A stretch of DNA of 64,000 nucleotides from Actinomyces radicidentis. Its GTDB lineage: Bacteria > Actinomycetota > Actinomycetes > Actinomycetales > Actinomycetaceae. The DNA is taken from the NCBI RefSeq assembly GCF_001553565.1, contig NZ_CP014228.1, positions 2,046,001 to 2,110,000 on the forward strand. Direction: 5' to 3'. The notes beneath the pieces are model-generated. The model made no database searches and was not told the DNA's origin. It saw nothing but the letters and a program-made list of their open reading frames with translations. Below are positions 37,291 to 44,162 of this stretch, in pieces (positions within the stretch are counted from its first letter, which is position 1; each line of letters opens with the position of its first letter). Position numbers and translations under genes: made by a program.

Positions 37291-38467
37291 AAGACTCCCT
37301 CCATCCACAATATGCTTTGGTACAGCATTTGTTAACGGTGAGGGCTGCCGGGCACCATACGGCCGCGCAGGCGAGACAGAGCTGCCAAGGTGACCGTGGG
37401 TTGCACGTGAGACCGCATGGCCCGCACGCATTGAATACGCAAGTCTTGTTGTAACTTGAGCAGACGCAGGTGTAGCAGGCTCCTTTTTTGCTGCACGTGG
37501 ACTGGACGCATCCCGATGCTGCCGTTGTTCCGGCTAAGTAAAGCGTTTGTGATGACGCGCTCTGGATGGATGACGTGGTCTGAATTGATGGTGTGCCTTG
37601 GGTGAGTGTCAAGGTGCGGTCAGTGCCGGTGCTCGTGGCGAGGAGGTTGAACGTCTCGTTGGCCTTGTTGGGTTGCTCGAATATCATGATGTTGGTCTGA
37701 ATGTTCGCATCAACCTTTGTGCGGTATACGGCAATCATTACCGTTGACAGATCGACCGCAAGGGCCTGAGTTGTTCCGCCGCCTGTCAGGTCATGGTTCA
37801 CGAGATGGACGGAATCGTATTCATCTGAACCTGCCAGAATAGAGTTCAGTTCCGTCTCAGTGTCATCTCTGGAAGCATAAACGTGTATCAGTGCGTCATC
37901 GCGAGAGAAGGCGCTGTCTAGAAGTTTCCGCAACTCTCCGTCGTGGGCGAGAAGCGGCCTGAGTGCCGCGAGCGCTATGTTCGGTGGCTGTTTGTTAGAA
38001 TCCTTGATGCTGTGACCGGCCATGACGTCTGATGTAACTCCCGCTGCGGAAGCTGTCGACGTTGTCCCTCCTAGCAGGGCTGCACCTCCGATGATGCCGA
38101 AGGCTAGTCGCATGAACGGGCGGCGCATGATCCTGACCTCAGAGAGGCGGGGGGACGATTCGATTCGTAGCTGCCCGAGGTGTGTTGCGAGCCGGGCTGT
38201 CATGGTGATACCGACTCTGCGGACAAGTGTCCATCCGAGAGCTAGACCGGTCCACCCCTGCACACATCCTTGTTCAGTGACTTCGACGAGGGTTGGGGTC
38301 CAAGGGGCGTCCGGGCCGAGCGCGTCGCGTCGCCAACGAGCCATCGCGGGGTCGTTTAGTGCGATGATGTCGAAGTCTTTCCCCCCTTCTTCCTTCACAT
38401 CTTGCCGCACCTGGCGCGCCAGGGTTCGGCATGTGCTGCATGACGAGTCGTAGCCGAGGTACAACAT
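37283..38467 (-). CDS. Modular protein: CxxC domain, Tat-like signal, globular part and 16-Cys C-terminal tail
   Basis: 394 residues. Residues 1-85 look like a thioredoxin-fold/DCC-type domain: YLGYDSSCSTCRTLA with C10-x2-C13. Residues 114-142 (MRRPFMRLAFGIIGGAALL then STASA) match a twin-arginine signal. A soluble domain follows (about 145-300). The tail from 320 holds 16 Cys (320, 325, 331, 334, 336, 343, 348, 351, 355, 364, 367, 372, 381, 382, 387, 393), for example FNACGPCGLTC. The tail recalls halocin-C8-like bacteriocin domains by Cys spacing only. AAGGAAG precedes ATG 38467; an internal ATG at 38128 could make the secreted form alone. GC is far below neighbours (24 of 60 in 37681-37740). 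Confidence 0.8.
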   Translation of the reverse strand: MLYLGYDSSCSTCRTLARQVRQDVKEEGGKDFDIIALNDPAMARWRRDALGPDAPWTPTLVEVTEQGCVQGWTGLALGWTLVRRVGITMTARLATHLGQLRIESSPRLSEVRIMRRPFMRLAFGIIGGAALLGGTTSTASAAGVTSDVMAGHSIKDSNKQPPNIALAALRPLLAHDGELRKLLDSAFSRDDALIHVYASRDDTETELNSILAGSDEYDSVHLVNHDLTGGGTTQALAVDLSTVMIAVYRTKVDANIQTNIMIFEQPNKANETFNLLATSTGTDRTLTLTQGTPSIQTTSSIQSASSQTLYLAGTTAASGCVQSTCSKKGACYTCVCSSYNKTCVFNACGPCGLTCNPRSPWQLCLACAAVWCPAALTVNKCCTKAYCGWRESCA

Positions 38468-38501
38468 TGGAGCTTCCTTGAGTGTGGAACAAGGTGAGAG
38501 A

Positions 38502-38531
38502 AGGATATGCTGGTGATGGTGTGATGGTCGA
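38502..38531 (-). promoter_or_regulatory. Promoter of the Cys-rich gene pair
   Basis: On the minus strand TCGACC (38531-38526), an 18-base spacer, TATCCT (38507-38502). The start would be near 38495, leaving a leader of about 28 bases that carries the Shine-Dalgarno. Confidence 0.45.
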
Positions 38532-38710
38532 CACCCCGATGAGACTCAGGGCGGATGCTCGGAGGCACGATTTTCGGGGCGCGCGGCGATGATGTCGTTG
38601 CTGCTGGTCGACGCGCGTGTTGCTAGGGACTGCCGCTAGGGCGTGGCTATGAACATACGCATTGCAGTGACATGCGTCACCGGGTGCATGGAGGCCGCCG
38701 GGGACAGACC

Positions 38711-39187
38711 ATGAACTCGCCTCAGGCCACGCAGTTGACGCTCAGCTCCGACTGCATTGACGACGGCAGCCGCTGCGGAACGCGATACACCGGACGGGGT
38801 GAGGACGTCTCGCCGGAGCTGCGGCTGCACGGGCTGGATGCCTGCGCCGAAACCTTGGCCGTCACGCTGGAGGACCTGACCCATCCGCTGTTTGGAACCA
38901 TGGCGCACTGGGTGGCGTGGAACATCCCCGCGGGAGAACTGATTCCCGAGGCCATCCCGCCGGGTCGAGTCAGTCCCGGCACCGAGATAGTCCAGGGGAT
39001 CGCCTAGGGCCTGCACCGGTACCGCGGACCGAAGCCTCCACGCGGCACCACCCACACTTACCGCTTCACCGTACATGTACTGGACGACCTCCTCTGGCTC
39101 TCAGGCAGGAACCGCCTGGCCGGACTGAAGCGGGCCGTCGCCGGGCACGTCCTCCAGCAGGCCGAGCTGGTCGGCACCTTCGAGTGA
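38711..39187 (+). pseudogene. PEBP-family (YbhB/YbcL) gene with an in-frame TAG
   Basis: Reading from ATG 38711, residues 1-98 match the start of bacterial PEBP proteins (SPELRLHGLDACAETLAVTLEDL, then HWVAWNIPAGELIPEAIPPG). A TAG stop at 39005-39007 interrupts the frame; the same frame then continues GLHRYRGPKPPRGTTHTYRF and on to GHVLQQAELVGTFE with TGA at 39185-39187, the normal C-terminus of the family. So the gene has one nonsense codon in the conserved PPxGTHxY region. Inactive, or read through at UAG; inactivation is more likely. Confidence 0.75.
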
Positions 39188-39220
39188 CCAACGCCTGCTC
39201 TCAACCGCGCGCTGTTCTGA

Positions 39221-39340
39221 TGTCCAGATCCGGGACAAACGAGCTTGAGGCACTTACAGGTGGCCTCCAGATCGTTGGAGTCACGCGGTTTCACGACTTG
39301 CCGTCAGCGGCGTCTGCGGCGTTTGTCCCGAATTTGGACA
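39221..39340. mobile_element. 120-bp element with 20-bp terminal inverted repeats (MITE-like or paired operators)
   Basis: The left end TGTCCAGATCCGGGACAAAC (39221-39240) and the reverse complement of the right end (39321-39340) agree at 18 of 20 bases. Each end is itself a near-palindrome, TGTCC-N7-GGACA. No transposase and no clear target duplication are seen. The right end stops 8 bases before the dapB -10 box, so the -35 region of dapB is inside it. It could be a non-autonomous transposon relic or a pair of looping operator sites. Confidence 0.5.
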
Positions 39341-39348
39341 ACTCTCAT

Positions 39349-39354
39349 TAGGAT
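39349..39354 (+). promoter_or_regulatory. -10 box of dapB with leaderless start
   Basis: TAGGAT ends 6 bases before ATG 39361, with no Shine-Dalgarno between. Confidence 0.55.
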
Positions 39355-39360
39355 GCCTGC

Positions 39361-40113
39361 ATGAGTACTGCCGTTGCCGTTGTCGGCGCCGCTGGGCGCA
39401 TGGGATCCACCGTCTGCCAGGCCGTCGAGGACGCCGAGGGCCTCGAGCTCGTCGCGCGTCTCGACACCGGTGACGAGATCACCTCGGAGACCTTGAACGG
39501 CGCCGAGGTCGCGGTCGACTTCACCGTCCCCGACGTCACCGAGGCCAACGTCCACGCCCTCGTCGACGCCGGCGTCGACGTCGTCGTCGGCACCACCGGC
39601 TGGAGCGAGGAGTCCTACGGGCGCGTGCGCGAGCACCTCGCTCGCCCCGAGGCCGCCGGTCGGAGCGTCCTCATCGCCCCGAACTTCGCCCTCTCCGCGG
39701 TCCTCGTCATGTCTTTCGCGGCGAAGGCGGCCCGCTACTTCGAGTCCGCCGAGGTCATCGAGCTCCACCACCCGAACAAGGTCGACGCCCCCTCGGGCAC
39801 CGCCGTCGCCACGGCCCAGGGCATCGCCGCCGCCCGCGCCGAGGCCGGCCTCGGCCCGGTCCCGGACGCGACGCGGTCCGACCCCGACGGCGCCCGTGGC
39901 GCCGTCGTCAACGGCATCCACGTCCACGCCGTGCGTCTGCGGGGGCTCACCGCCCACGAGGAGGTCGTGCTCGGCAACGAGGGCGAGCAGCTCACCATCC
40001 GCACGGACTCCTTCGACCGCGCCAGCTTCATCCCGGGCGTCGTCCTCGCGGTGCGCGAGGTCTCCGGCCGGGGAGGCCTCACGATCGGCCTCGACAAGCT
40101 CCTCGACCTCTGA
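39361..40113 (+). CDS. dapB: 4-hydroxy-tetrahydrodipicolinate reductase
   Basis: 250 residues. Second committed step of the diaminopimelate/lysine pathway. VVGAAGRMGSTVCQAVE (NAD(P)H-binding), VDFTVPDVTEANV, VVGTTGW, APNFALSAVLVM, and the active-site block ELHHPNKVDAPSGTA with catalytic His and Lys. It forms a pair with dapA 1.1 kb downstream, split by a GNAT gene. Cytoplasmic. Confidence 0.97.
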   Translation: MSTAVAVVGAAGRMGSTVCQAVEDAEGLELVARLDTGDEITSETLNGAEVAVDFTVPDVTEANVHALVDAGVDVVVGTTGWSEESYGRVREHLARPEAAGRSVLIAPNFALSAVLVMSFAAKAARYFESAEVIELHHPNKVDAPSGTAVATAQGIAAARAEAGLGPVPDATRSDPDGARGAVVNGIHVHAVRLRGLTAHEEVVLGNEGEQLTIRTDSFDRASFIPGVVLAVREVSGRGGLTIGLDKLLDL

Positions 40114-40133
40114 GGCGCGCCGGCTCCTGCACT

Positions 40134-40167
40134 GAGTTCGGTCAGTCCGCGCGCTGAGTTCGGTCGG
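40134..40167 (-). repeat. Intergenic repeat, copy 2 (inverted)
   Basis: GAGTTCGGTCA (40134-40144), 12 bases, AGTTCGGTCGG (40157-40167): the reverse complement of the layout at 14518-14552. With copy 3 at 40209-40243 it makes a face-to-face pair in the dapB/GNAT convergent gap and could fold into a large stem that ends transcription from both sides. Confidence 0.6.
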
Positions 40168-40208
40168 CGGTCGTCCGCGGACGGCACTCGTGCGTCGCTC
40201 GGGCATGA

Positions 40209-40243
40209 CCGAACCGAGCTCGCGGCGCCGTACGACCGAGCTC
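40209..40243 (+). repeat. Intergenic repeat, copy 3
   Basis: CCGAACCGAGCT (40209-40220), 12 bases, CGACCGAGCTC (40233-40243), the cores identical to copy 1 at 14518-14552 while the 12-base middle differs. Confidence 0.65.
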
Positions 40244-40264
40244 CCGGTAGGTGGGCCCGGGCGG

Positions 40265-41026
40265 TCAGAGGGCCGCGGCCCAGCAGTCCTCGGTGACGCC
40301 CTCGCCCACGGGGAGCTCGCGGTACGACTCGGTGCGCTCCAGGCCGCAGGCCGTGAGCAGCCCGGCGACCGACCCGTCGCCGCGCACCGCCCACTGCAGG
40401 AGGACCCGTGCCCCGTCCTGCTTGGCGTAGTCCGTCGCCGCGGCCAGCAGCCGGGAGCCGTGCCCCTCGCGCTGGTGCTCAGGGAGGACGCCGAGCGCGG
40501 TGATCTCCGCGGCAGGCTCCGGCTCGCGCACGGAGGCGGGCGCGTCAGCCGCCTCCTTCTCGTCGACGGCGCCCTGCGTGGGCGCGAGGGCGACGATGCC
40601 GACGACCTCGTCCCCGAGCGTCGCGACGAGGACGTGGTGACGGCTGCTGGGCGGCTCGACGACGGCGCCCTCCCAGCCGGCGGCGAGGACGGGCGCGGAG
40701 ATCATCGCGGTCACGCCGGCCGGCAGCGGGGCGCCGCCGTGCGCGGCGGCGTGGGCCGCGCCGAGGGAGGCGCGCATCGCGGAGGCGTGAACCGTCCCGA
40801 TCGCCTCGAGGTCCCCAGACGTCGCCTCGCGGACGAAGCCACCGGCCTCGACCGGGTGCGAGTGCCCGCCCTGGGACTCGAGCCCGCCTCGAGCGGCGGC
40901 GGCCAGGCCGGAGGAGAAGTCCGAGTCGAAGACGCTCGGGGCCTCGGGGTCGTGGTGGCCGGCGTGCGGACCGGCGGGGCCGTGGGCGTGCTCGGGGGAG
41001 GAGCCGGTGCTCTCGGGAGTCGTCAT
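40265..41026 (-). CDS. GNAT-family N-acetyltransferase with a His-rich N-terminus
   Basis: 253 residues. The GNAT core has ITALGVLPEHQREGHGSRLLAAATDYA (acetyl-CoA loop, near 175-200) and a C-terminal LLTACGLERTESYRELPVG segment. The first 65 residues are low-complexity and His-rich (HAHGPAGPHAGHHDPE, then GGHSHPVEAGG). ATG 41026 lies 7 bases after a -10-like TAGGCT (41039-41034), so the transcript is probably near-leaderless. The substrate is unknown; it sits between dapB and dapA but points the other way. Confidence 0.85.
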   Translation of the reverse strand: MTTPESTGSSPEHAHGPAGPHAGHHDPEAPSVFDSDFSSGLAAAARGGLESQGGHSHPVEAGGFVREATSGDLEAIGTVHASAMRASLGAAHAAAHGGAPLPAGVTAMISAPVLAAGWEGAVVEPPSSRHHVLVATLGDEVVGIVALAPTQGAVDEKEAADAPASVREPEPAAEITALGVLPEHQREGHGSRLLAAATDYAKQDGARVLLQWAVRGDGSVAGLLTACGLERTESYRELPVGEGVTEDCWAAAL

Positions 41027-41033
41027 GGCCGCG

Positions 41034-41039
41034 AGCCTA
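41034..41039 (-). promoter_or_regulatory. -10 box of the GNAT gene
   Basis: On the minus strand TAGGCT, 7 bases before ATG 41026; near-leaderless start predicted. Confidence 0.4.
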
Positions 41040-41195
41040 TCGTCCGGCGCCGGGGCACCGGACGGAGGCCGCGCAGCTGGTGCGAGTGCGTCGTCCGCGC
41101 GCGTCCAGGGCGTCGACGCCGTCGTCGGCCGCGGCCTCGTCCCGGGGCCAACGTCCAGCCAGCGGCGACCGCGGGCGCTCCGGCGGCGCCGTCGC

Positions 41196-41201
41196 TACCC
41201 T
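41196..41201 (+). promoter_or_regulatory. -10 box of dapA with leaderless start
   Basis: TACCCT ends 6 bases before ATG 41208, with no Shine-Dalgarno. This also fixes the dapA start, since a longer open frame upstream has no such signal. Confidence 0.5.
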
Positions 41202-41207
41202 GTCGTC

Positions 41208-42104
41208 ATGAGCTCACTCCCGGGCAGGTCCTTCGGAAGCGTCGGCGTCGCCATGGTCACGCCCTTCACCCCGGAGGGCGAGATCGACGTCGAGGCCGCC
41301 CAGTCCCTCGCCGTCACCCTCGTCGAGGACGGCGCGGACATGATCCTGCTCGCCGGCACCACCGGCGAGGCCCCGACCACGCACCTGCCCGAGAAGCAGA
41401 CCCTGCTGCGCGAGGTCAAGGACGCCCTCGCCGGGCGCGCCATGCTCGTGGCGGGCGCCGGCTCCAACGACACCGCCCACGCCGTGCGCGTCGGCGTCGG
41501 CTCCGAGGCCGCGGGCGCCGAGGGCCTCCTCATCAACGCCCCGTACTACAACCGCCCCAGCCAGGAGGGCGTCTACCGGCACATCATGGCCGTCGTCGAG
41601 GCCACCGACCTGCCGGTCATCATCTACGACATCCCCGGCCGCACCGGCGTGCGCATCACCGACGAGACCCTCGCCCGCCTCGCCGAGCACGAGCGCGTCC
41701 TCGCGGTCAAGGACGCCACCGGCGACGTCGAGCAGGGCTTCCAGCGCATGGAGGCCACCGGGCTCGAGTACTACTCCGGCGACGACGGCCTCAACTTCGC
41801 CTGGCTCGCCCACGGCGCCTCCGGCGTCATCAGCGTCGTCGCCCACGCGGACGCCCACTCCTGGCGCGAGATGGTCCAGGAGGTCGACGAGGGCGACCTC
41901 GCCGGCGCCCGCGCCGTCGCGCAGCGCATGCGCCCCCTGACCCGCGCCATCATGGGCGGTGGCCAGGGCGCCGTCATGGCGAAGGAGGCGCTCCTGCTCC
42001 AGGGGCGCATCCCCTCGGCCGAGCTGCGGCTCCCGCTCGTGCGCGCGAACGAGGCCGAGGTCGGCGAGCTGCGCCGCGTCCTCAACGCCGCCGGCCTCCT
42101 CTGA
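41208..42104 (+). CDS. dapA: 4-hydroxy-tetrahydrodipicolinate synthase
   Basis: 298 residues. Condenses aspartate semialdehyde and pyruvate, the entry to lysine and diaminopimelate. TIM-barrel motifs: GTTGEAPTTHLPEKQTLL (pyruvate-binding Thr-Thr), NAPYYNRPSQEGVYRH (catalytic Tyr), IIYDIPGRTGVRI, and VLAVKDATGDV with the Schiff-base Lys. The product goes to DapB. Confidence 0.97.
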   Translation: MSSLPGRSFGSVGVAMVTPFTPEGEIDVEAAQSLAVTLVEDGADMILLAGTTGEAPTTHLPEKQTLLREVKDALAGRAMLVAGAGSNDTAHAVRVGVGSEAAGAEGLLINAPYYNRPSQEGVYRHIMAVVEATDLPVIIYDIPGRTGVRITDETLARLAEHERVLAVKDATGDVEQGFQRMEATGLEYYSGDDGLNFAWLAHGASGVISVVAHADAHSWREMVQEVDEGDLAGARAVAQRMRPLTRAIMGGGQGAVMAKEALLLQGRIPSAELRLPLVRANEAEVGELRRVLNAAGLL

Positions 42105-42242
42105 GCACGAGGGAACGACGCGCCGTCGCGGCCCCCTCGCCCAGGTCGGAGCCAGAGGCGGACGTCCTCGGCAGGGGAAGACTCCGTCGGCGCCACAGTT
42201 CGCCGAGTGCGTCGTCCTCCGCGGGGGACCGGCGCCCCTCGC

Positions 42243-44009
42243 TCAGTCGCGAGCGGTGACGAGGTCGCGGACCTCGCGGCGCGGCGCCTTCCCGATGACG
42301 GAGCGCGGCAGCGCGTCGATGACCTCGAGGCGCCGCGGCAGCGCGTAGTGGGGGAGCGTCCGCTCCGCGAAGGCCCGCACGGACTCCAGGGTCACGGAGC
42401 CCTGCGTCGCCCCCGGCTCGAGAACCACGGCGGCGACGACGGTCTCCCCGTTCGCGCCCCCGTCCACGCCGACGACGGCGACGTCCGCGACGCCCTCGTG
42501 CCCGCGGATCGCGTCCTCCACCTGCGAGGGGTAGACGTTGAAGCCGCCGGTGAGGATGAGCTCGCGCTTGCGGTCCGCCATCCAGAGGAAGGAGTCCTCG
42601 CGGCGCACGACGTCCCCGGTGCGCAGCCAGCCGCCCGGCAGCATCGAGGCGGCGGTGGCCTCCTCGTCCCCCCAGTAGCCGACGAAGACCTGCGGGCCGC
42701 GCACGAGCAGCTCGCCGGGCTCGCCGTCAGGCACCTCGACCTCGGGGTCCGGTTGCTCGGCGTCCGGGTCGATGATGCGCACGTCGGTCGAGGGGAAGGG
42801 CAGGCCGAGGGCGCCGAGGCGCCGGTCGGTGCTCATGGGCGTGCCGGCGACGATGGGGCTCGTCTCGGTCATGCCGTAGCCCTCGATGAACAGGCCGCCG
42901 GTCGCCGCCTCCCAGCGGGCCCCGACCTCGGGCGGCATGGGGGAGGCGCCGCAGACGACGTAGCGCAGGGAGGACAGGTTCGTTCCCTGCTTCTCCGCGG
43001 CGGCGAGGATCCGCTCGAACATGACGGGCACGCCCACGAAGAAGGTGAGCGGGCGCCGCGCCTGGGCCCGCAGGACCTCGGGCACGTCGAACTTCGGCAT
43101 CATGACCTGGCTCGCGGCCTTCTGGACGGCGCAGAACAGGTTGAAGGTGAGGCCGAAGGCGTGGAAGAAGGGCAGGAGGCACAGGAAGGACTCCCCGCCC
43201 TCGTGGAGCATCGGCACCCAGGCGATGGCCTGGTTCGCGTTCGCCCGCAGGTTGCGGTGGGTGAGCATCGCGGCCTTGGGCGTCCCGGTCGTGCCGCCGG
43301 TGTGGAGGAGGACGGCGACGTCGTCGCCGGCGGGGTAGGGCCAGGAGCCGGGGATCCGCTCGGCGCGGGCGACCGCGCGGTCCCAGGAGCGCACGCCGGC
43401 GGGCAGGGACTCGGCGCGCATGGAGGAGCGCGTGGCCCGGGCCCGCTTCACGGGCAGGCGCAGGGCGGCGCGGAGCCTGGCGGGCAGCGCCGCAGACATG
43501 TCGACGGAGAAGACGGTGCGGCCGGCGAGAGGGTCGACGGCGTCGGCCTCGGGACCGGTGCCGCCCGCGGCGCGAGAGCGCGGGTCGAGGACGAGCTCGA
43601 CGCCCTTCTCCCAGGCGACGACGACGTCGGCGCCGTGGTTCTCGAGCTGGGCGCGGATCTCCTCCGCGGGGGCGAGGGGGTTGTGCTCGGCGACGATCGC
43701 GCCGATGCGCAGCGCCCCGTACATGAGGGCGACGTGCTGGGGGCAGTTCGGCAGGAGGACGGCGACGCGGTCCCCGCGGTGCACGCCGGCGTCGCGCAGC
43801 ACCTGGGCGGCGCGCTCGGAGGCGGCGAGGAGCTCGGCGTAGGTCGTCGTCGCGCCGAGGAAGTCGATGGCGACGCGCTCGGGGTAGAAGGCGGCGGCGG
43901 TCTCGAGGAGCTCGGAGAGCGGGCCCTCGGGGACCTCGATCGTCGCCGGGATGCCGGGCTGGTAGTGCGGGCGCTGGTACTGGGCGGCGTCGTCGCGGGT
44001 GGTGGTCAC
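42243..44009 (-). CDS. Long-chain acyl-CoA ligase (AMP-forming), second of a tandem pair
   Basis: 588 residues. ANL-family ligase: activates a fatty or aryl acid with ATP and CoA. P-loop LLHTGGTTGTPKAAMLTHRNL, AMP motif EGYGMTETSPI, WLRTGDVVRR, and the hinge and C-terminal Lys in DRKRELILTGGFNVYPSQVED and RSVIGKAPRREV. GTG 44009 is chosen because GAGGAG lies eight bases upstream; a longer open frame to 44126 has no such site. It is a close paralogue of the gene just upstream (44163-46133) and probably follows it in one transcript. Confidence 0.93.
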   Translation of the reverse strand: MTTTRDDAAQYQRPHYQPGIPATIEVPEGPLSELLETAAAFYPERVAIDFLGATTTYAELLAASERAAQVLRDAGVHRGDRVAVLLPNCPQHVALMYGALRIGAIVAEHNPLAPAEEIRAQLENHGADVVVAWEKGVELVLDPRSRAAGGTGPEADAVDPLAGRTVFSVDMSAALPARLRAALRLPVKRARATRSSMRAESLPAGVRSWDRAVARAERIPGSWPYPAGDDVAVLLHTGGTTGTPKAAMLTHRNLRANANQAIAWVPMLHEGGESFLCLLPFFHAFGLTFNLFCAVQKAASQVMMPKFDVPEVLRAQARRPLTFFVGVPVMFERILAAAEKQGTNLSSLRYVVCGASPMPPEVGARWEAATGGLFIEGYGMTETSPIVAGTPMSTDRRLGALGLPFPSTDVRIIDPDAEQPDPEVEVPDGEPGELLVRGPQVFVGYWGDEEATAASMLPGGWLRTGDVVRREDSFLWMADRKRELILTGGFNVYPSQVEDAIRGHEGVADVAVVGVDGGANGETVVAAVVLEPGATQGSVTLESVRAFAERTLPHYALPRRLEVIDALPRSVIGKAPRREVRDLVTARD

Positions 44010-44162
44010 CGGGTGGGCTCCTCGTAGGCGCGGTGGGGCGGCTGGGTGTGTGGTCGTGGCGGTGCGCCGCGGGGTGGCACGGCGTGCGCCGTCGGCCGGT
44101 CGGCGCACGGTCGGGACACGCGCCACGCCGACGGCGACGGGCCGTGGCGCGGGGCCGGGCGG

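Noticed and set aside
39058-39294. A 78-codon minus-strand frame over the PEBP pseudogene tail
   Set aside because: The plus-strand frame shows clear PEBP conservation here; the minus frame shows no ribosome site or domain.
39334-39354. TTGGAC as the -35 of dapB
   Set aside because: Only 9 bases separate it from TAGGAT, too short for a sigma-70 promoter; it is the arm of an inverted repeat.
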